Counted from the stretch's first letter, positions 15,238 to 24,523 are shown. The stretch is 64,000 nucleotides of DNA from an uncultured Acetatifactor sp. (GCA_910585665.1 CAJUFI010000009.1:1-64000); one strand, 5' to 3'. Translations and numbers: made by a program. Notes: a model not told the origin generated them from the sequence alone.

Positions 15238-17157
15238 ATGGGATATGAGTGTGTGACGGCACTTGGAAAGATTAAGGAATATCTGGCGGGGGCGGCGGTA
15301 GTGGCCTTTGACTTTGAGACCTCGCCTTTGGAGGGATACCGGGCGGAGGAGCGGGCGGCTCTGGATGCCCATAAGGCGGAGATCACGGGGGTGAGCTTTT
15401 CCGTATCGGAGGGGAGCGGCATCTATGTGCCGTTCCGGCACCGGGTGGGGCGGAATATCCGTAAGCCGGAGGCGGTCATGGAATACCTGCAGGCGGCTCT
15501 TTTTGGAAATGTGGAGGTTATTAAGATTGCGCATAACCTTTCTTTTGAGTCCATGTTCTTATATGCGCTGGGCGTGGTGGTACAGGCTCCGGTCTATGAT
15601 ACCATCGCGGCGGCGCAGCTTACCCTAAAGAGCGGCACGGCATTCCGGGGCTTGTCGGACAGCGGCTTGAAGACCCTTGTGCCGCTGCTGTTCGGGGTGG
15701 AACTGCCGGATTTTCGTACAGTGACAGATGGAAGGTTTTTTGATGAGTTATCCCCGCAGGATGGGGAGACGGTGCGCTATGCCTGCGCCGACAGCGACTA
15801 TGCCCTGCGGCTCTATTATCTGTTCAATGACTGGTTTGACCGGTATCTGCCGAGGCACCGGTTTCTGGTGGAGCAGGTGGAGAGCCCCACCGCCGTATTC
15901 TGCGGGATCATGCGCTATAACGGGCTGGTGCTGGATCAGGCGGCCATGGAGGAGCGGCAGCGGGAGGCTGATGGGCGGATTGCGGAAATCCGGGAGGAGA
16001 TTGCTTTCCTGATCGGGGACGTGAATATCGGCGCGAATGCCTCTACTTCGGCATTTAAGAATTATCTTTACAAAGACCTTGGCCTGCCAGTATTAAAGAC
16101 CACGGCGAAATACCAGGAGGCGGCGGATGACGAGGCCATGATTTTACTGGCGGACTGGTGCAGGGAGAACCGCCCGGAGCTGGTGCGGCTGTTCGAGCTG
16201 GTGCAGGAATACCGGCGGATCGGGAAGATACGCAGCACCTATCTGGACGGGTATCTGCGCCATGTGAACCAGGCAACGGGGCGCATCCACCCGGATCTGA
16301 TGCCGTTGGGGACGGAGACGGGGCGGTTCTCCGCCAGGAACCCGAACCTGCAGAACATGCCCCGGAAGGGCAGCGACCCGGTAGGCATCCGGCGGCTGTT
16401 CGTTGCACCCCCTGGGTGTGCAGTGATGGAGCTGGATTATTCCCAGGTGGAGCTTAGGGTCGGGGCGTTCTACTGCCGGGATGGGAAGATGCTGGAAACC
16501 TACCGGGGCGGCGGGGATATCCATGCGCAGACCACTTCGGTCATCTACCATATCCCGGTGGAGCAGGCGGCGGATAAGAACGGGGCGGACTACAAGGAGC
16601 GGAGAATCATTGCGAAGAACTGTAACTTTGGCGTGTTCTATGGATTGTTCCCCCGTGGGCTGCAGAAGACGCTGAAATTCAAGGCGGGGCTGGATACGCC
16701 GCTGAGTGACTGTGAAAATATCATAGCGAACTTAAAGGCCGGGTATCCGCAGCTTTCCCGCTGGCAGGAGGCGACCAAGAGGCAGGCCGCCGCCCGCAGG
16801 TACAGCGAGACCTGGCTGGGGCGCAGGAGGTATCTTCCGGGCATTGTATCCCAGGACTGGGGCAAAAAGAGCTTCGCGGAGCGGTGCGCCATGAACACGC
16901 CGATCCAAGGGACGGCGGCGGATATCATCAAGCTGGCCATGGGGCGGATCGTGGCGGTGCTGCCGGAGTACCCGTGGATTCAGCCGGTGCTTACGGTGCA
17001 TGACAGCCTGGTATTCTATGTGCCGGAGGAAAAGGTGGAGGAAGCCGGGCGGCTGATCAAAGGCTTGATGGAAAGGCGGCCTTTTGCGGAGTTTGACGTG
17101 CCGCTGGTGGCCGAGGTGGCGGCAGGCGTGAATTATGGGGAGATGGACGAATGGTAA
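15238..17157 (+). CDS. Phage family A DNA polymerase with 3'-5' exonuclease domain
   Basis: 639 residues. Residues 1-200 form a DnaQ-like proofreading domain (AFDFETSPLEG for Exo I, IAHNLSFES for Exo II, YACADSDYALRLY for Exo III). Residues about 370-639 carry polymerase motif A LDYSQVELR, motif B RRIIAKNCNFGVFYG, and motif C VLTVHDS. No 5' nuclease domain is present, as usual for phage enzymes. AGGAGG lies 5 bases before ATG 15238; a longer frame starts at 15217 without support. It replicates phage DNA together with the primase-helicase downstream. Confidence 0.93.
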   Translation: MGYECVTALGKIKEYLAGAAVVAFDFETSPLEGYRAEERAALDAHKAEITGVSFSVSEGSGIYVPFRHRVGRNIRKPEAVMEYLQAALFGNVEVIKIAHNLSFESMFLYALGVVVQAPVYDTIAAAQLTLKSGTAFRGLSDSGLKTLVPLLFGVELPDFRTVTDGRFFDELSPQDGETVRYACADSDYALRLYYLFNDWFDRYLPRHRFLVEQVESPTAVFCGIMRYNGLVLDQAAMEERQREADGRIAEIREEIAFLIGDVNIGANASTSAFKNYLYKDLGLPVLKTTAKYQEAADDEAMILLADWCRENRPELVRLFELVQEYRRIGKIRSTYLDGYLRHVNQATGRIHPDLMPLGTETGRFSARNPNLQNMPRKGSDPVGIRRLFVAPPGCAVMELDYSQVELRVGAFYCRDGKMLETYRGGGDIHAQTTSVIYHIPVEQAADKNGADYKERRIIAKNCNFGVFYGLFPRGLQKTLKFKAGLDTPLSDCENIIANLKAGYPQLSRWQEATKRQAAARRYSETWLGRRRYLPGIVSQDWGKKSFAERCAMNTPIQGTAADIIKLAMGRIVAVLPEYPWIQPVLTVHDSLVFYVPEEKVEEAGRLIKGLMERRPFAEFDVPLVAEVAAGVNYGEMDEW

Positions 17158-17172
17158 GAGGAGGAAAAGACA

Positions 17173-17595
17173 ATGACAATAAAACGGAATGCGGAAGGTT
17201 ACTATGATCCGACTGCAGGGGAGGCACTTTTGAATATTATGCGGGAGGAGAGAAAAAAGGCAAACAGGGCTTTGGTCTACATTTGTTCACCCTATGCCGG
17301 GGATATAGAAGGGAATGCGAGGCGAGCGCAGACATACTGTCGTTTTGCAGTATCGCAGAATTATATTCCGCTGGCTCCACATCTGTATTTTCCGCAGTTT
17401 ATGGATGAGGACAGTCTGGAGGAAAGGAGCCTTGGGATTGCTTTTGGGCTGGTACTGCAGGGCAGGTGCCGGGAGGTCTGGGTGTTCGGGCGGCGGATAT
17501 CGAAAGGCATGGCAGTGGAGATTGAAAAGGCAAGGGAGAGGAACCTGCGGCTTCGGTACTTTACGGAGGAATGCGAGGAGGTGGGGACGGAATGA
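17173..17595 (+). CDS. DUF4406/nucleoside deoxyribosyltransferase-like protein
   Basis: 140 residues. The segments ALVYICSPYAGDIEGNARRA, PHLYFPQFMDE and GRCREVWVFGRRISKGM with the following EIEKARE match the Rossmann-like fold of DUF4406 and nucleoside 2-deoxyribosyltransferase relatives. Phage members may act in nucleotide metabolism, but the activity is unproven. It overlaps the primase gene at an ATGA junction. Confidence 0.75.
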   Translation: MTIKRNAEGYYDPTAGEALLNIMREERKKANRALVYICSPYAGDIEGNARRAQTYCRFAVSQNYIPLAPHLYFPQFMDEDSLEERSLGIAFGLVLQGRCREVWVFGRRISKGMAVEIEKARERNLRLRYFTEECEEVGTE

Positions 17596-20105
17596 AAAAG
17601 GCGCTAAGCGTCCCGCTGGAAGAGTTCCTGCGCCCGTTCTTCGGGCCGTCGGAGCGGATCTGCCTGCGGGTGTTTGACGATAAGAAGGCCGGTACGTTCA
17701 AGGGGGCGAAGCTGGAAACGACGCTTTCCGGCCTCCCCGGCCTGATGGATACCCTAAAGAAGCACAACGGGCAGAACCGGGGCATCTATTTTGTGGTGAA
17801 TTACGGCGGCCATGAGGACGCGGAGATTAGCCGGATCAATGCCCAGTTTATGGAATGTGACGAATTATCCCTGGACGAACAGCTGGATCAGATTGAAGCG
17901 TTCCCGCTGGAGCCCTCGTTCATTGTGAAGACCCGCAAATCCCTGCATACCTACTGGCTCATGCGGGACGCGAGGGTGGAGGAGTTCCGGCGGGTGCAGA
18001 AGGGGCTGGCGGCGAAGTTCGGCGGGGACAAGACCTGCGTCAATGAGAGCCGGGTGCTGCGGCTTCCGGGCTTCTATCACTGCAAGCAGGAGCCGGTGAT
18101 GGTGGAGTGTATTCATTTTCGCCCGGAGCTTCGGTATACGCAGGAGGAATTGGAGCGGTACCTGCCGAGGGTGGAGGATGAGCCTGCTGCGCCAGGCATA
18201 ATCCCGGCCAAAGGGACGAGGCAGGGGCTTTCGCTGGTGCTTGGGCGGTGCGCGTTCCTGCGGCACTGCCGGGAGCAGGCGGCAACGCTCCCGGAGCATG
18301 ACTGGTATGCCATGATCACGAACCTTGCGGTATTCGAGGGCGGGGAGCGGGCGATTCATGAGCTGTCCGCGCCGTATCCGGGGTATAAGGCGGCGGAGAC
18401 CACGGAGAAGATACGGCATTTCTTAGGGAGCGGCACGAAGCCCATCACCTGCAGGAATATCGCGGAGAAGGGCTTTGCCTGCCCGCGCATGGCAGACGGC
18501 TCCTGCACCTGCAAGGCTCCGGCGGCCTTATGCTACCTGCCCATGGGGCTGGATGAGCTGCGGGAAATGCTTGCCGCCGCAGAGGTGCATAAGTCCCCGG
18601 TGGAGGACGTGCGGGCGGCGAAGCAGTTTGTGAAGGAGGCTCTGTACAATATCGAGCCGCTGGATGCGGGTACGTTCATTGAGTATGAATTGAAGGAGCA
18701 TTTCAGGCTGAAAACCGGGGACGCAAGGGCATTGTCGTCCTATCAGAAGGAATTATATAAGGCATATGCGGCCAATAAGGGGAACCGGCAGGCGGCGGAG
18801 GACAGCGGGCTGCCGGAATGGTACGAGATGACGGAGCGGGGCGGCCTGCGGTTTTTATCCGGGATACTGGCGGATTATCTGGCGGGGAACGTGAAGGCGT
18901 TCTACACGGCCAGCAGCTATTTTTTCTATGAGGACGGCGTGTACCGGGAGAGCGAGGACATGATCGCGGCGGCAAAGGTGCGGGAGCGCATGGTTCCCCG
19001 GACGGTGACGATGCAGGCCATCAATGATACGGTGGGCCAGTGGAAGATGCTGGTGAGGAAACCGGTATCCGAGATCAACAGCAACCCGTTTATCTTAAAT
19101 CTCCGGAATGGGTTATATCATGTGCTGGACGATACGTTCCGGGCGCATACCCCGGACTATTTCTCTACGGTGCAGCTTAAGGTCTCCTATGCGCCGGACG
19201 CGCAATGCCCGCAGTTCCTGAAATATCTGGAAAGTATGCTGGGCATGGAGGAGATTTCATTGGTGCAGGAAATCTTCGGGTATCTGCTGATTCCGGTGAA
19301 CAAGGCGCAGAAGTCCTTTGTGTTCGTGGGCGCGCCCAATGCGGGGAAGTCCACCCTGCTCAATACGGTGCAGGAGATACTCCTTGGGAGCGAGAACGTG
19401 TCGAACATCCCCTGGCAGAACCTGGGCGACCGGTTCAACAAGGCGGAGCTGTTCGGGAAGCTGGCGAATATCTTTGCCGACCTGCCCTCCAAGAGCATTG
19501 ACGATAACGGGATGTTCAAGGCGCTGACCGGCGAGGACTTCATCACGGCGGAGCGGAAGAACAAAGACCCTTTCTCGTTCCGGCCTTACGCGAGGTTCTT
19601 GTTTTCCTGCAATGAGATCCCCCGGAACTATGGCGACCGGTCGGAGGGATTTTACCGGAGGCTTATCATCATCCGGTTTGAGAAGTCGGTTCCAAAATCC
19701 CGGCGCGACCCGAACCTTTCGGAGAAGCTGGCGGCGGAGCGGGACGGGATACTGATGTGGGCGCTCTCCGGCCTGAAACGCCTGATCGCGGCGGATTATG
19801 ATTTCAGCGAGACGGAACGGACGCGGGCGGAGCTGGAACGATACCGGGTTGAATCGAACAGCGTTTTGTCATTCGCTAAAATGTATTGTGAGCGGCGGGA
19901 GGACGGCTATGTGGTGCGGGACGATCTGTTTTTACGGTACAAGGAATACTGCGGCAATGCGGGCATGAAGCCGGTGTCGCAGACGAATTTCAACAAGGAG
20001 CTGGAAGCCGGGTATCCGGAGATTGTGCGTGGGCGGGATAAGCTCTCCAAACGCCGGGTATGGAAAGGCATGGCTTATGTGGAGGGAGGTGTGGAGGCGG
20101 ATTGA
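17592..20105 (+). CDS. Phage primase-helicase (prim-pol plus D5/SF3 helicase)
   Basis: 837 residues. The N-terminal 300 residues resemble an archaeo-eukaryotic type primase (YFVVNYGGHEDAEISRINA, ECDELSLDEQ, SLHTYWLM, RVLRLPGFYHCK). A cysteine cluster (CPRMADGSCTCKAPAALCY) follows near residue 300. The C-terminal half is a D5-type superfamily 3 helicase: Walker A VGAPNAGKST (about 580), Walker B-like ANIFADLPSKS, and sensor LFSCNEIPRN. It would prime and unwind phage DNA for the adjacent polymerase. The ATG at 17592 overlaps the previous stop. Confidence 0.9.
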   Translation: MKKALSVPLEEFLRPFFGPSERICLRVFDDKKAGTFKGAKLETTLSGLPGLMDTLKKHNGQNRGIYFVVNYGGHEDAEISRINAQFMECDELSLDEQLDQIEAFPLEPSFIVKTRKSLHTYWLMRDARVEEFRRVQKGLAAKFGGDKTCVNESRVLRLPGFYHCKQEPVMVECIHFRPELRYTQEELERYLPRVEDEPAAPGIIPAKGTRQGLSLVLGRCAFLRHCREQAATLPEHDWYAMITNLAVFEGGERAIHELSAPYPGYKAAETTEKIRHFLGSGTKPITCRNIAEKGFACPRMADGSCTCKAPAALCYLPMGLDELREMLAAAEVHKSPVEDVRAAKQFVKEALYNIEPLDAGTFIEYELKEHFRLKTGDARALSSYQKELYKAYAANKGNRQAAEDSGLPEWYEMTERGGLRFLSGILADYLAGNVKAFYTASSYFFYEDGVYRESEDMIAAAKVRERMVPRTVTMQAINDTVGQWKMLVRKPVSEINSNPFILNLRNGLYHVLDDTFRAHTPDYFSTVQLKVSYAPDAQCPQFLKYLESMLGMEEISLVQEIFGYLLIPVNKAQKSFVFVGAPNAGKSTLLNTVQEILLGSENVSNIPWQNLGDRFNKAELFGKLANIFADLPSKSIDDNGMFKALTGEDFITAERKNKDPFSFRPYARFLFSCNEIPRNYGDRSEGFYRRLIIIRFEKSVPKSRRDPNLSEKLAAERDGILMWALSGLKRLIAADYDFSETERTRAELERYRVESNSVLSFAKMYCERREDGYVVRDDLFLRYKEYCGNAGMKPVSQTNFNKELEAGYPEIVRGRDKLSKRRVWKGMAYVEGGVEAD

Positions 20106-20265
20106 CCGCTGCCGTGGCCGGGATGACCGGGAAAACCGGGGTTCCCTTATTCCTTGCGCATAAGAACCAGAGGGAGGGAAGGGATAAAAATAAAAGAAAA
20201 ATATATATAGTGTGTAAATTTCCCGGTATATCCGGTTTTTACGGCATGGGGCATCCGCCCTTTGT

Positions 20266-20580
20266 ATGCTGGAACGTGAGATTGTGGCCGCTGTCATGCG
20301 GCATCTGAAAGGGGTTCCCGGCTGTTTCGCCTGGAAGACCCACGGCGGGATGTATGGGACAGCGGGGATACCGGACATTATCGCCTGCGTGGGCGGGCGG
20401 TTCTGTGCCTTTGAGGTGAAGCAGCCTTCGGGGAAGCTGACCCGGCTGCAGGAGGTTGCGTTGAAAAAGATTGAGGACGCTGGCGGGGTTGCCGGGAAGG
20501 TGACTTCGGTGGAGGATGTGAAAAGGCTGCTGGCGGATATGGAACCGGCCAGCGCAGGGGAGGAAAGGAGAGACATATGA
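20266..20580 (+). CDS. VRR-NUC domain nuclease
   Basis: 104 residues, a stand-alone VRR-NUC domain. GIPDIIACVGGRF and CAFEVKQPSGKLTRLQ supply the PD-(D/E)XK active site (Asp, then E-V-K, then a Q). Phage members resolve branched DNA during replication or packaging. No clear ribosome site precedes ATG 20266. The 160-base gap before it contains an A/T-rich run (20190-20217) that could hold a promoter. Confidence 0.85.
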   Translation: MLEREIVAAVMRHLKGVPGCFAWKTHGGMYGTAGIPDIIACVGGRFCAFEVKQPSGKLTRLQEVALKKIEDAGGVAGKVTSVEDVKRLLADMEPASAGEERRDI

Positions 20581-21029
20581 TTGCCTGGAAATATTTGAAC
20601 AAGCCGTCCGCTACGGTGGCGGCCATGCAGGACTATTCTACCATGCGGGAGATCATCAATATCACGCCGCAGGAGACGAAGGAGCTTTATGACCGTATGG
20701 TGTCTGTGGGCAGCAGGCGGGTCACGGGAGTACCGGCGGGGTGGAACCCGCAGGCCGGGGAAGAGCGGCTGGTGAAGTCGCTGGATACGCTGGACGTAAT
20801 CCAGGAGCGGTATCGGCAGGCGGTGGAGTACATGGGCTGGTTCGAGCCCGCATGGGCGACCTTGACGGATACGGAGCAGATGGTGCTGCGGGAGTTCTAC
20901 ATGAACGGGAGCCTGCGTTCCGGGGCGGCGGCACGGCTGCAGGAGCGGCTCAGCTTCAGCGAGCGGCAGATACAGCGCATCCGGGAGAAGGCGCTGAAAC
21001 GGATGTCCATACTTCTGTTCGGGAAATGA
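20577..21029 (+). CDS. ArpU/RinA-like late transcription activator (DUF1492-like)
   Basis: 150 residues. The C-terminal half contains a sigma region-4-like HTH, LTDTEQMVLREFYMNGSLRS then SFSERQIQRIREKALKRM, as in ArpU and RinA late activators; the N-terminus is helical. In Firmicutes phages this gene sits just before the packaging genes and turns on their promoter. Consistent with that, three tandem promoter-like repeats start at its stop codon. GGAAAGGAG lies 8 bases before the ATG, which overlaps the previous stop. Confidence 0.8.
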   Translation: MIAWKYLNKPSATVAAMQDYSTMREIINITPQETKELYDRMVSVGSRRVTGVPAGWNPQAGEERLVKSLDTLDVIQERYRQAVEYMGWFEPAWATLTDTEQMVLREFYMNGSLRSGAAARLQERLSFSERQIQRIREKALKRMSILLFGK

Positions 21030-21262
21030 AAGATGGGGTTTTCATGGGGCGTTATTTGCTTCCGGTTATGCTATACTGGTATCGTGGGATAGCGGGCCGG
21101 AGGCTGCGGCGGAAAAGATGGCAGTTTAATGGCGTGTTATTTGCTTTCGGCTGTGCTATACTTGTATCATGCAACAGCAGGCCGGAAGGCCGCCATGGAA
21201 AAGATGGCAGTTTAATGGCAGGTTATTTGCCTTTAAATGTGCTATACTGGCATCATGAAAAT
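21029..21262 (+). repeat. Three tandem ~85-bp promoter-like repeats (probable late control region)
   Basis: Units start at 21029, 21114 and 21200 (spacing 85 and 86), each with AAAGATGG, AGTTTAATGG-like, GTTATTTGC (21051, 21136, 21222) and an extended -10 box TGCTATACT (TATACT at 21072, 21157, 21243). No TTGACA-like -35 box is present, as expected for activator-dependent promoters. Spacings that are not multiples of 3 argue against coding. Confidence 0.7.
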
Positions 21263-21337
21263 ATTGGATCAGGAGAGAGCCTCTGCAGGGATTGACTTGC
21301 GGGGGCTTTCTTTCTGCCCGGAAGGAGGCTATTTGTT

Positions 21338-21700
21338 ATGCCATATAAACCAAAGCGTCCCTGCGCCTATCCCGGCTGTCCGAAGCTGACGGACGGGCGG
21401 TACTGCGAGGAGCACCAGAAGATCGTCACGGCGCATTACAATAAGCACGAGCGTGACCCGGCCAGCAGGAAGCGGTACGGGCGGGCATGGAAGCGGATTC
21501 GTGACCGCTACATAGCCGCCCACCCTTTATGCGAGGAATGCCGGAAGGCGGGGAAGGTGACGCCCGCCGAGGAAGTACACCATATCAGGCCGCTGTCGAA
21601 AGGCGGCACCCATGCCGAGGGGAACCTGATGGCGCTCTGCAAGCCGTGCCATTCCGAGATCACGGCGCGGGAGGGCGGAAGGTGGGAACGCCGCAGGTGA
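21338..21700 (+). CDS. HNH endonuclease of the packaging module
   Basis: 120 residues. Zinc and catalytic residues are visible: CEECRKAGKVTPAEEVHHI, then GGTHAEGNLMALCKPCHSE. The start is rich in Cys/Tyr (CAYPGCPKLTDGRYCEEH). In HK97-type cos phages, an HNH nuclease beside the terminase nicks DNA and is needed for packaging and morphogenesis. AAGGAGG lies 10 bases before the ATG. Confidence 0.9.
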   Translation: MPYKPKRPCAYPGCPKLTDGRYCEEHQKIVTAHYNKHERDPASRKRYGRAWKRIRDRYIAAHPLCEECRKAGKVTPAEEVHHIRPLSKGGTHAEGNLMALCKPCHSEITAREGGRWERRR

Positions 21701-21826
21701 GGGGCAGGGGGAGGAAAATCTCACTGTCCCGCCCCACGGGTAGCGGGCGGGGGGTATCGCGCAAAAAATCGCGCTTTCAAGTGGGGTATATAGCCCCGGA
21801 ACTTTCAGGGGAGGAGGTGGAGGCCC

Positions 21827-22369
21827 ATGGCGAACGGTCACGGCGGCGCACGGATCGGTGCGGGACAGAAGAAAAAGGCATTGGCGGATAAGCTGGCGGA
21901 GGGCAATCCGGGGAAGCGTAAGCTCACGGTCATGGAATTTTTCGATACCGCCGACCTGGAAGGGGAGCAGATGCCGCCGCCCCGCGACTATCTGGCGGCG
22001 CAGCAGAAAAGCGGCAGGGAGCTTCTGGCGGTGGAGATCTACGAGCGTACCTGGGAATGGCTCCATGAGCGGGGCTGCTCCCAGCTGATACCGGCGCAGA
22101 TCATCGAGCAGTACGCCATGGCGATCTCCCGGTGGATACAGTGTGAGGAGGCCATTTCCGAGTATGGGTTTCTGGCGAAGCACCCGACCACGGGGAACGC
22201 CATACCCTCGCCTTATGTTTCCATGAGCCAGAGTTTCTCCAAGCAGGCCAATAACCTGTGGTTCCAGATCTATCAGGTGGTGCGGGAGAACTGCTCCGGC
22301 GAGTACAAGGGGGCAACGCCGCATGATGACATGATGGAGCGGCTGCTTTCTGCCCGGAGGGGCGGTTAA
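21827..22369 (+). CDS. Terminase small subunit (P27-like)
   Basis: 180 residues. The N-terminus (GGARIGAGQKKK, GNPGKRKL) and the central helices (YERTWEWLHERGCSQLIP, QIIEQYAMAISRW) fit the P27-type small terminase, which recognises the phage packaging site and loads the large subunit. Unusually the large subunit is 7.7 kb away, with the DNA-modification block between the two. GGAGGAGGTGGAGG precedes the ATG. The copy of GTTAAAATTATGTTTTGA at 22365 overlaps its stop codon. Confidence 0.85.
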   Translation: MANGHGGARIGAGQKKKALADKLAEGNPGKRKLTVMEFFDTADLEGEQMPPPRDYLAAQQKSGRELLAVEIYERTWEWLHERGCSQLIPAQIIEQYAMAISRWIQCEEAISEYGFLAKHPTTGNAIPSPYVSMSQSFSKQANNLWFQIYQVVRENCSGEYKGATPHDDMMERLLSARRGG

Positions 22370-22474
22370 AATTATGTTTTGATTCCATGCTGCAGGAGCG
22401 GCGGAAAAGATTAGGTGTATGAATGGGACGAGCGGATCATGGGTATCCGCCCGTTTTTTAGTCGGGAGGCGGTT

Positions 22475-23062
22475 ATGAATATTTTACAGTTGCCCATGGA
22501 TGAGGTGCATCCATACGGGAATAACCCAAGGAAGAATGACAATGCGGTGGAGGCAGTGGCGGCCAGCATCAGGCAGTATGGCTTCCTCGTGCCGCTGGTG
22601 ATCTCAAAGGAGCATGAGATCATTGCCGGGCATACGAGATACAAGGCAGCGGGGCGGCTTGACTTGAAGACGGTTCCCTGCGTGATCGCGGACGAACTGA
22701 CGGACGAGCAGGTGAAGGCGTTCCGGCTGGCGGACAACAAGGTGGGGGAGCTGGCGGAATGGGACGTTGACCTGCTGCCCTTGGAGCTGGCGGACATTGC
22801 CCAGGATATGGCGGTGTTCGGGTTCGAGAGCATTTCCGAGGACGAGTTCGGGGAGGAGTTCACGCTGGATTCCGGGGAGAAGAAGCCCTACCAGCAGATT
22901 AGCCTTACTTTGCACGACAAGCAGGCGGAGCTTATCATGGCGTGCATTGAATATGTGCATGAGCATGAGGAGGTGGGGGAGACTTTCGGCAATGAGAACC
23001 GGAAGGGGAACGGCGTGTATGAGGTGGTGAGGCAGTGGGCAGAGCAAAGGAAATTAGTCTGA
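22475..23062 (+). CDS. ParB/Srx N-terminal-domain protein
   Basis: 195 residues. LPMDEVHPYGNNPRKND, SIRQYGFLVPLVISKEHEIIAGHTR and KTVPCVIADELTDEQVKAF are the ParB-N/sulfiredoxin-like domain used by ParB-like nucleases and CTPases. No methyltransferase part follows, unlike the related protein at 26230-27558. Its role may be DNA binding or specificity for the modification enzymes next door. GGGAGG lies 6 bases before ATG 22475. It overlaps the first Mom-like gene by 28 bases. Confidence 0.8.
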   Translation: MNILQLPMDEVHPYGNNPRKNDNAVEAVAASIRQYGFLVPLVISKEHEIIAGHTRYKAAGRLDLKTVPCVIADELTDEQVKAFRLADNKVGELAEWDVDLLPLELADIAQDMAVFGFESISEDEFGEEFTLDSGEKKPYQQISLTLHDKQAELIMACIEYVHEHEEVGETFGNENRKGNGVYEVVRQWAEQRKLV

Positions 23063-23880
23063 AAGTGGTTCCGGGGAAGGTGGCCAACCCGTTCATGCGG
23101 CGGCACCATTACAGCGGGACGGTGGTAAATAACAGCTGCCTGCATTTTGGGGTGTTCCTGGATGGGCGGCTCCATGGCGTGATGAGCTATGGGCCGAGCC
23201 TGAACAAGTCCAAGATACTGCCGTTAGTGGCGGGGACGGGCTGGAATGAGTACCTGGAGCTGAACCGGATGGCCTTTGACAGCGTATTGCCGCGCAATTC
23301 AGAGAGCCGGGCAATCTCCATGAGCATTAAGCTGTTAAAGAAGTATGCGCCCCATGTGAAGTGGATCATCAGCTTTGCGGATGCCTGCTCCTGCGGGGAC
23401 GGCACCATTTACCGGGCGAGCAATTTTGTCCTCACCGGGATCAAGGAGAACGAGGCGTTGTGCCTGCTGCCGGATGGTTCCAAAATCCATAAGCTGACAC
23501 TGGAAGCGAACCCGCTGGCTCCGAGGAAGGAGCTGGGGGGACGTTCTTTTTTTGATGTGACGGACGGGAATTTCAGCTGGGGGAGGTACATGGAAGCAGC
23601 AGGCGGCACGTTGCTTTCCGGGTATCAGCTCCGGTATATCTATTTTATCGATAAGGCGAAACGCAAGGATTTGACGGTGCCGGAGATTCCCTTTTCCCGG
23701 ATTGATGAAATAGGGGCGGGGATGTATAAGGGCGAGAAAATGTCGCTGGCCGTGCGCCATGCGGGGAAGGAGGCCGCCTATGGGGAGGGCGAAGGAGATT
23801 GTGATGAAGGTGATCCCGGCGAAGGTGGCAACGCCGTTCATGAAGGCGCACCATTACAGCGGGAAGGTGGTAAACAATAG
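23035..23880 (+). CDS. Mom-like DNA adenine modification protein, copy 1
   Basis: 281 residues, GTG start aligned with the start of copy 2 (MGRAKEI). Mom of phage Mu is a GNAT-fold enzyme that adds a carbamoylmethyl (glycinamide-like) group to adenine N6 and protects phage DNA from restriction. Visible family features: HHYSGTVVNNSCLHFGVF, LELNRMAFDS, SESRAISMSI, ISFADACSCGDGTIYRASNF and RKDLTVPEIPFSRI. Real homology ends near residue 243; the last about 35 residues (Gly/Glu-rich) read through the start of copy 2 in another frame, so the C-terminus looks like a run-on created by duplication. Confidence 0.8.
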   Translation: MGRAKEISLKVVPGKVANPFMRRHHYSGTVVNNSCLHFGVFLDGRLHGVMSYGPSLNKSKILPLVAGTGWNEYLELNRMAFDSVLPRNSESRAISMSIKLLKKYAPHVKWIISFADACSCGDGTIYRASNFVLTGIKENEALCLLPDGSKIHKLTLEANPLAPRKELGGRSFFDVTDGNFSWGRYMEAAGGTLLSGYQLRYIYFIDKAKRKDLTVPEIPFSRIDEIGAGMYKGEKMSLAVRHAGKEAAYGEGEGDCDEGDPGEGGNAVHEGAPLQREGGKQ

Positions 23881-24523
23881 TACACTGCACTTTGGGGTAT
23901 TCCTGGACGGGCAGCTCCATGGGGTGATGAGCTACGGGCCGAGCCTGGATAAGTCAAAGATCATCGGGCTGGTGAGGGATACCGGGTGGAATGAATTTCT
24001 GGAACTGAACCGGATGGCTTTTGACAGTTATCTTCCCCGCAATTCGGAGAGCCGGGCGATTTCCATGAGCATCAGGCTGTTGAAGAAATATGCGCCGCAG
24101 ATCAAATGGGTGATCAGCTTTGCGGATGCCTGTTCCTGCGGGGATGGGACGATTTACCGGGCGAGCAATTTTGTGCTTACGGGGATTAAGGAAAATCTGA
24201 ACCTTGCGGAGCTGCCGGATGGGAGCCGGGTGCATAAGATGACGCTGGCCAGCAGCCCTACTTCCCCACGGAAGGAGCTGGGCGGGCTTACGTTCTTTGA
24301 CGTGACGGGCGGCACTTACAATTTCAGGAAATACCTGGACTATGTGGGGGCAACGCCGATCCCCGGCTTCCAGCTCCGGTATATCTATTTCATTGATAAG
24401 ACGAAGCGGAAGGATCTGACGGTGCCGGAGATACCGTTCTCGAAGATAGATGAGATGGGGGCGGGGATGTATAAGGGCGAGAAGGTGTCGCAGGCTTCCC
24501 GCCATGTGGATGCGCCGGGGTGA
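23780..24523 (+). CDS. Mom-like DNA adenine modification protein, copy 2
   Basis: 247 residues, highly similar throughout to copy 1 (same HHYSG, LELNRMAFDS, SFADACSCGDGTIYRASNF and RKDLTVPEIPFSKI segments) but with a normal short C-terminus. ATG 23780 lies inside copy 1 in a different frame (overlap 101 bases). GAAGGAGGCC stands 8-12 bases upstream. The two copies may have different target sites or act as a dimer; two tRNA-like RNA sequences follow within 190 bases. Confidence 0.82.
   Translation: MGRAKEIVMKVIPAKVATPFMKAHHYSGKVVNNSTLHFGVFLDGQLHGVMSYGPSLDKSKIIGLVRDTGWNEFLELNRMAFDSYLPRNSESRAISMSIRLLKKYAPQIKWVISFADACSCGDGTIYRASNFVLTGIKENLNLAELPDGSRVHKMTLASSPTSPRKELGGLTFFDVTGGTYNFRKYLDYVGATPIPGFQLRYIYFIDKTKRKDLTVPEIPFSKIDEMGAGMYKGEKVSQASRHVDAPG

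Noticed and set aside
21029..21262. CRISPR array
   Set aside because: Only three imperfect units of about 85 bp without short direct repeats and unique spacers, and no cas genes.
21041..21295. A repeat-encoded peptide across the three tandem units
   Set aside because: Unit spacings of 85 and 86 are not multiples of three, so the repeats are not in a common frame.
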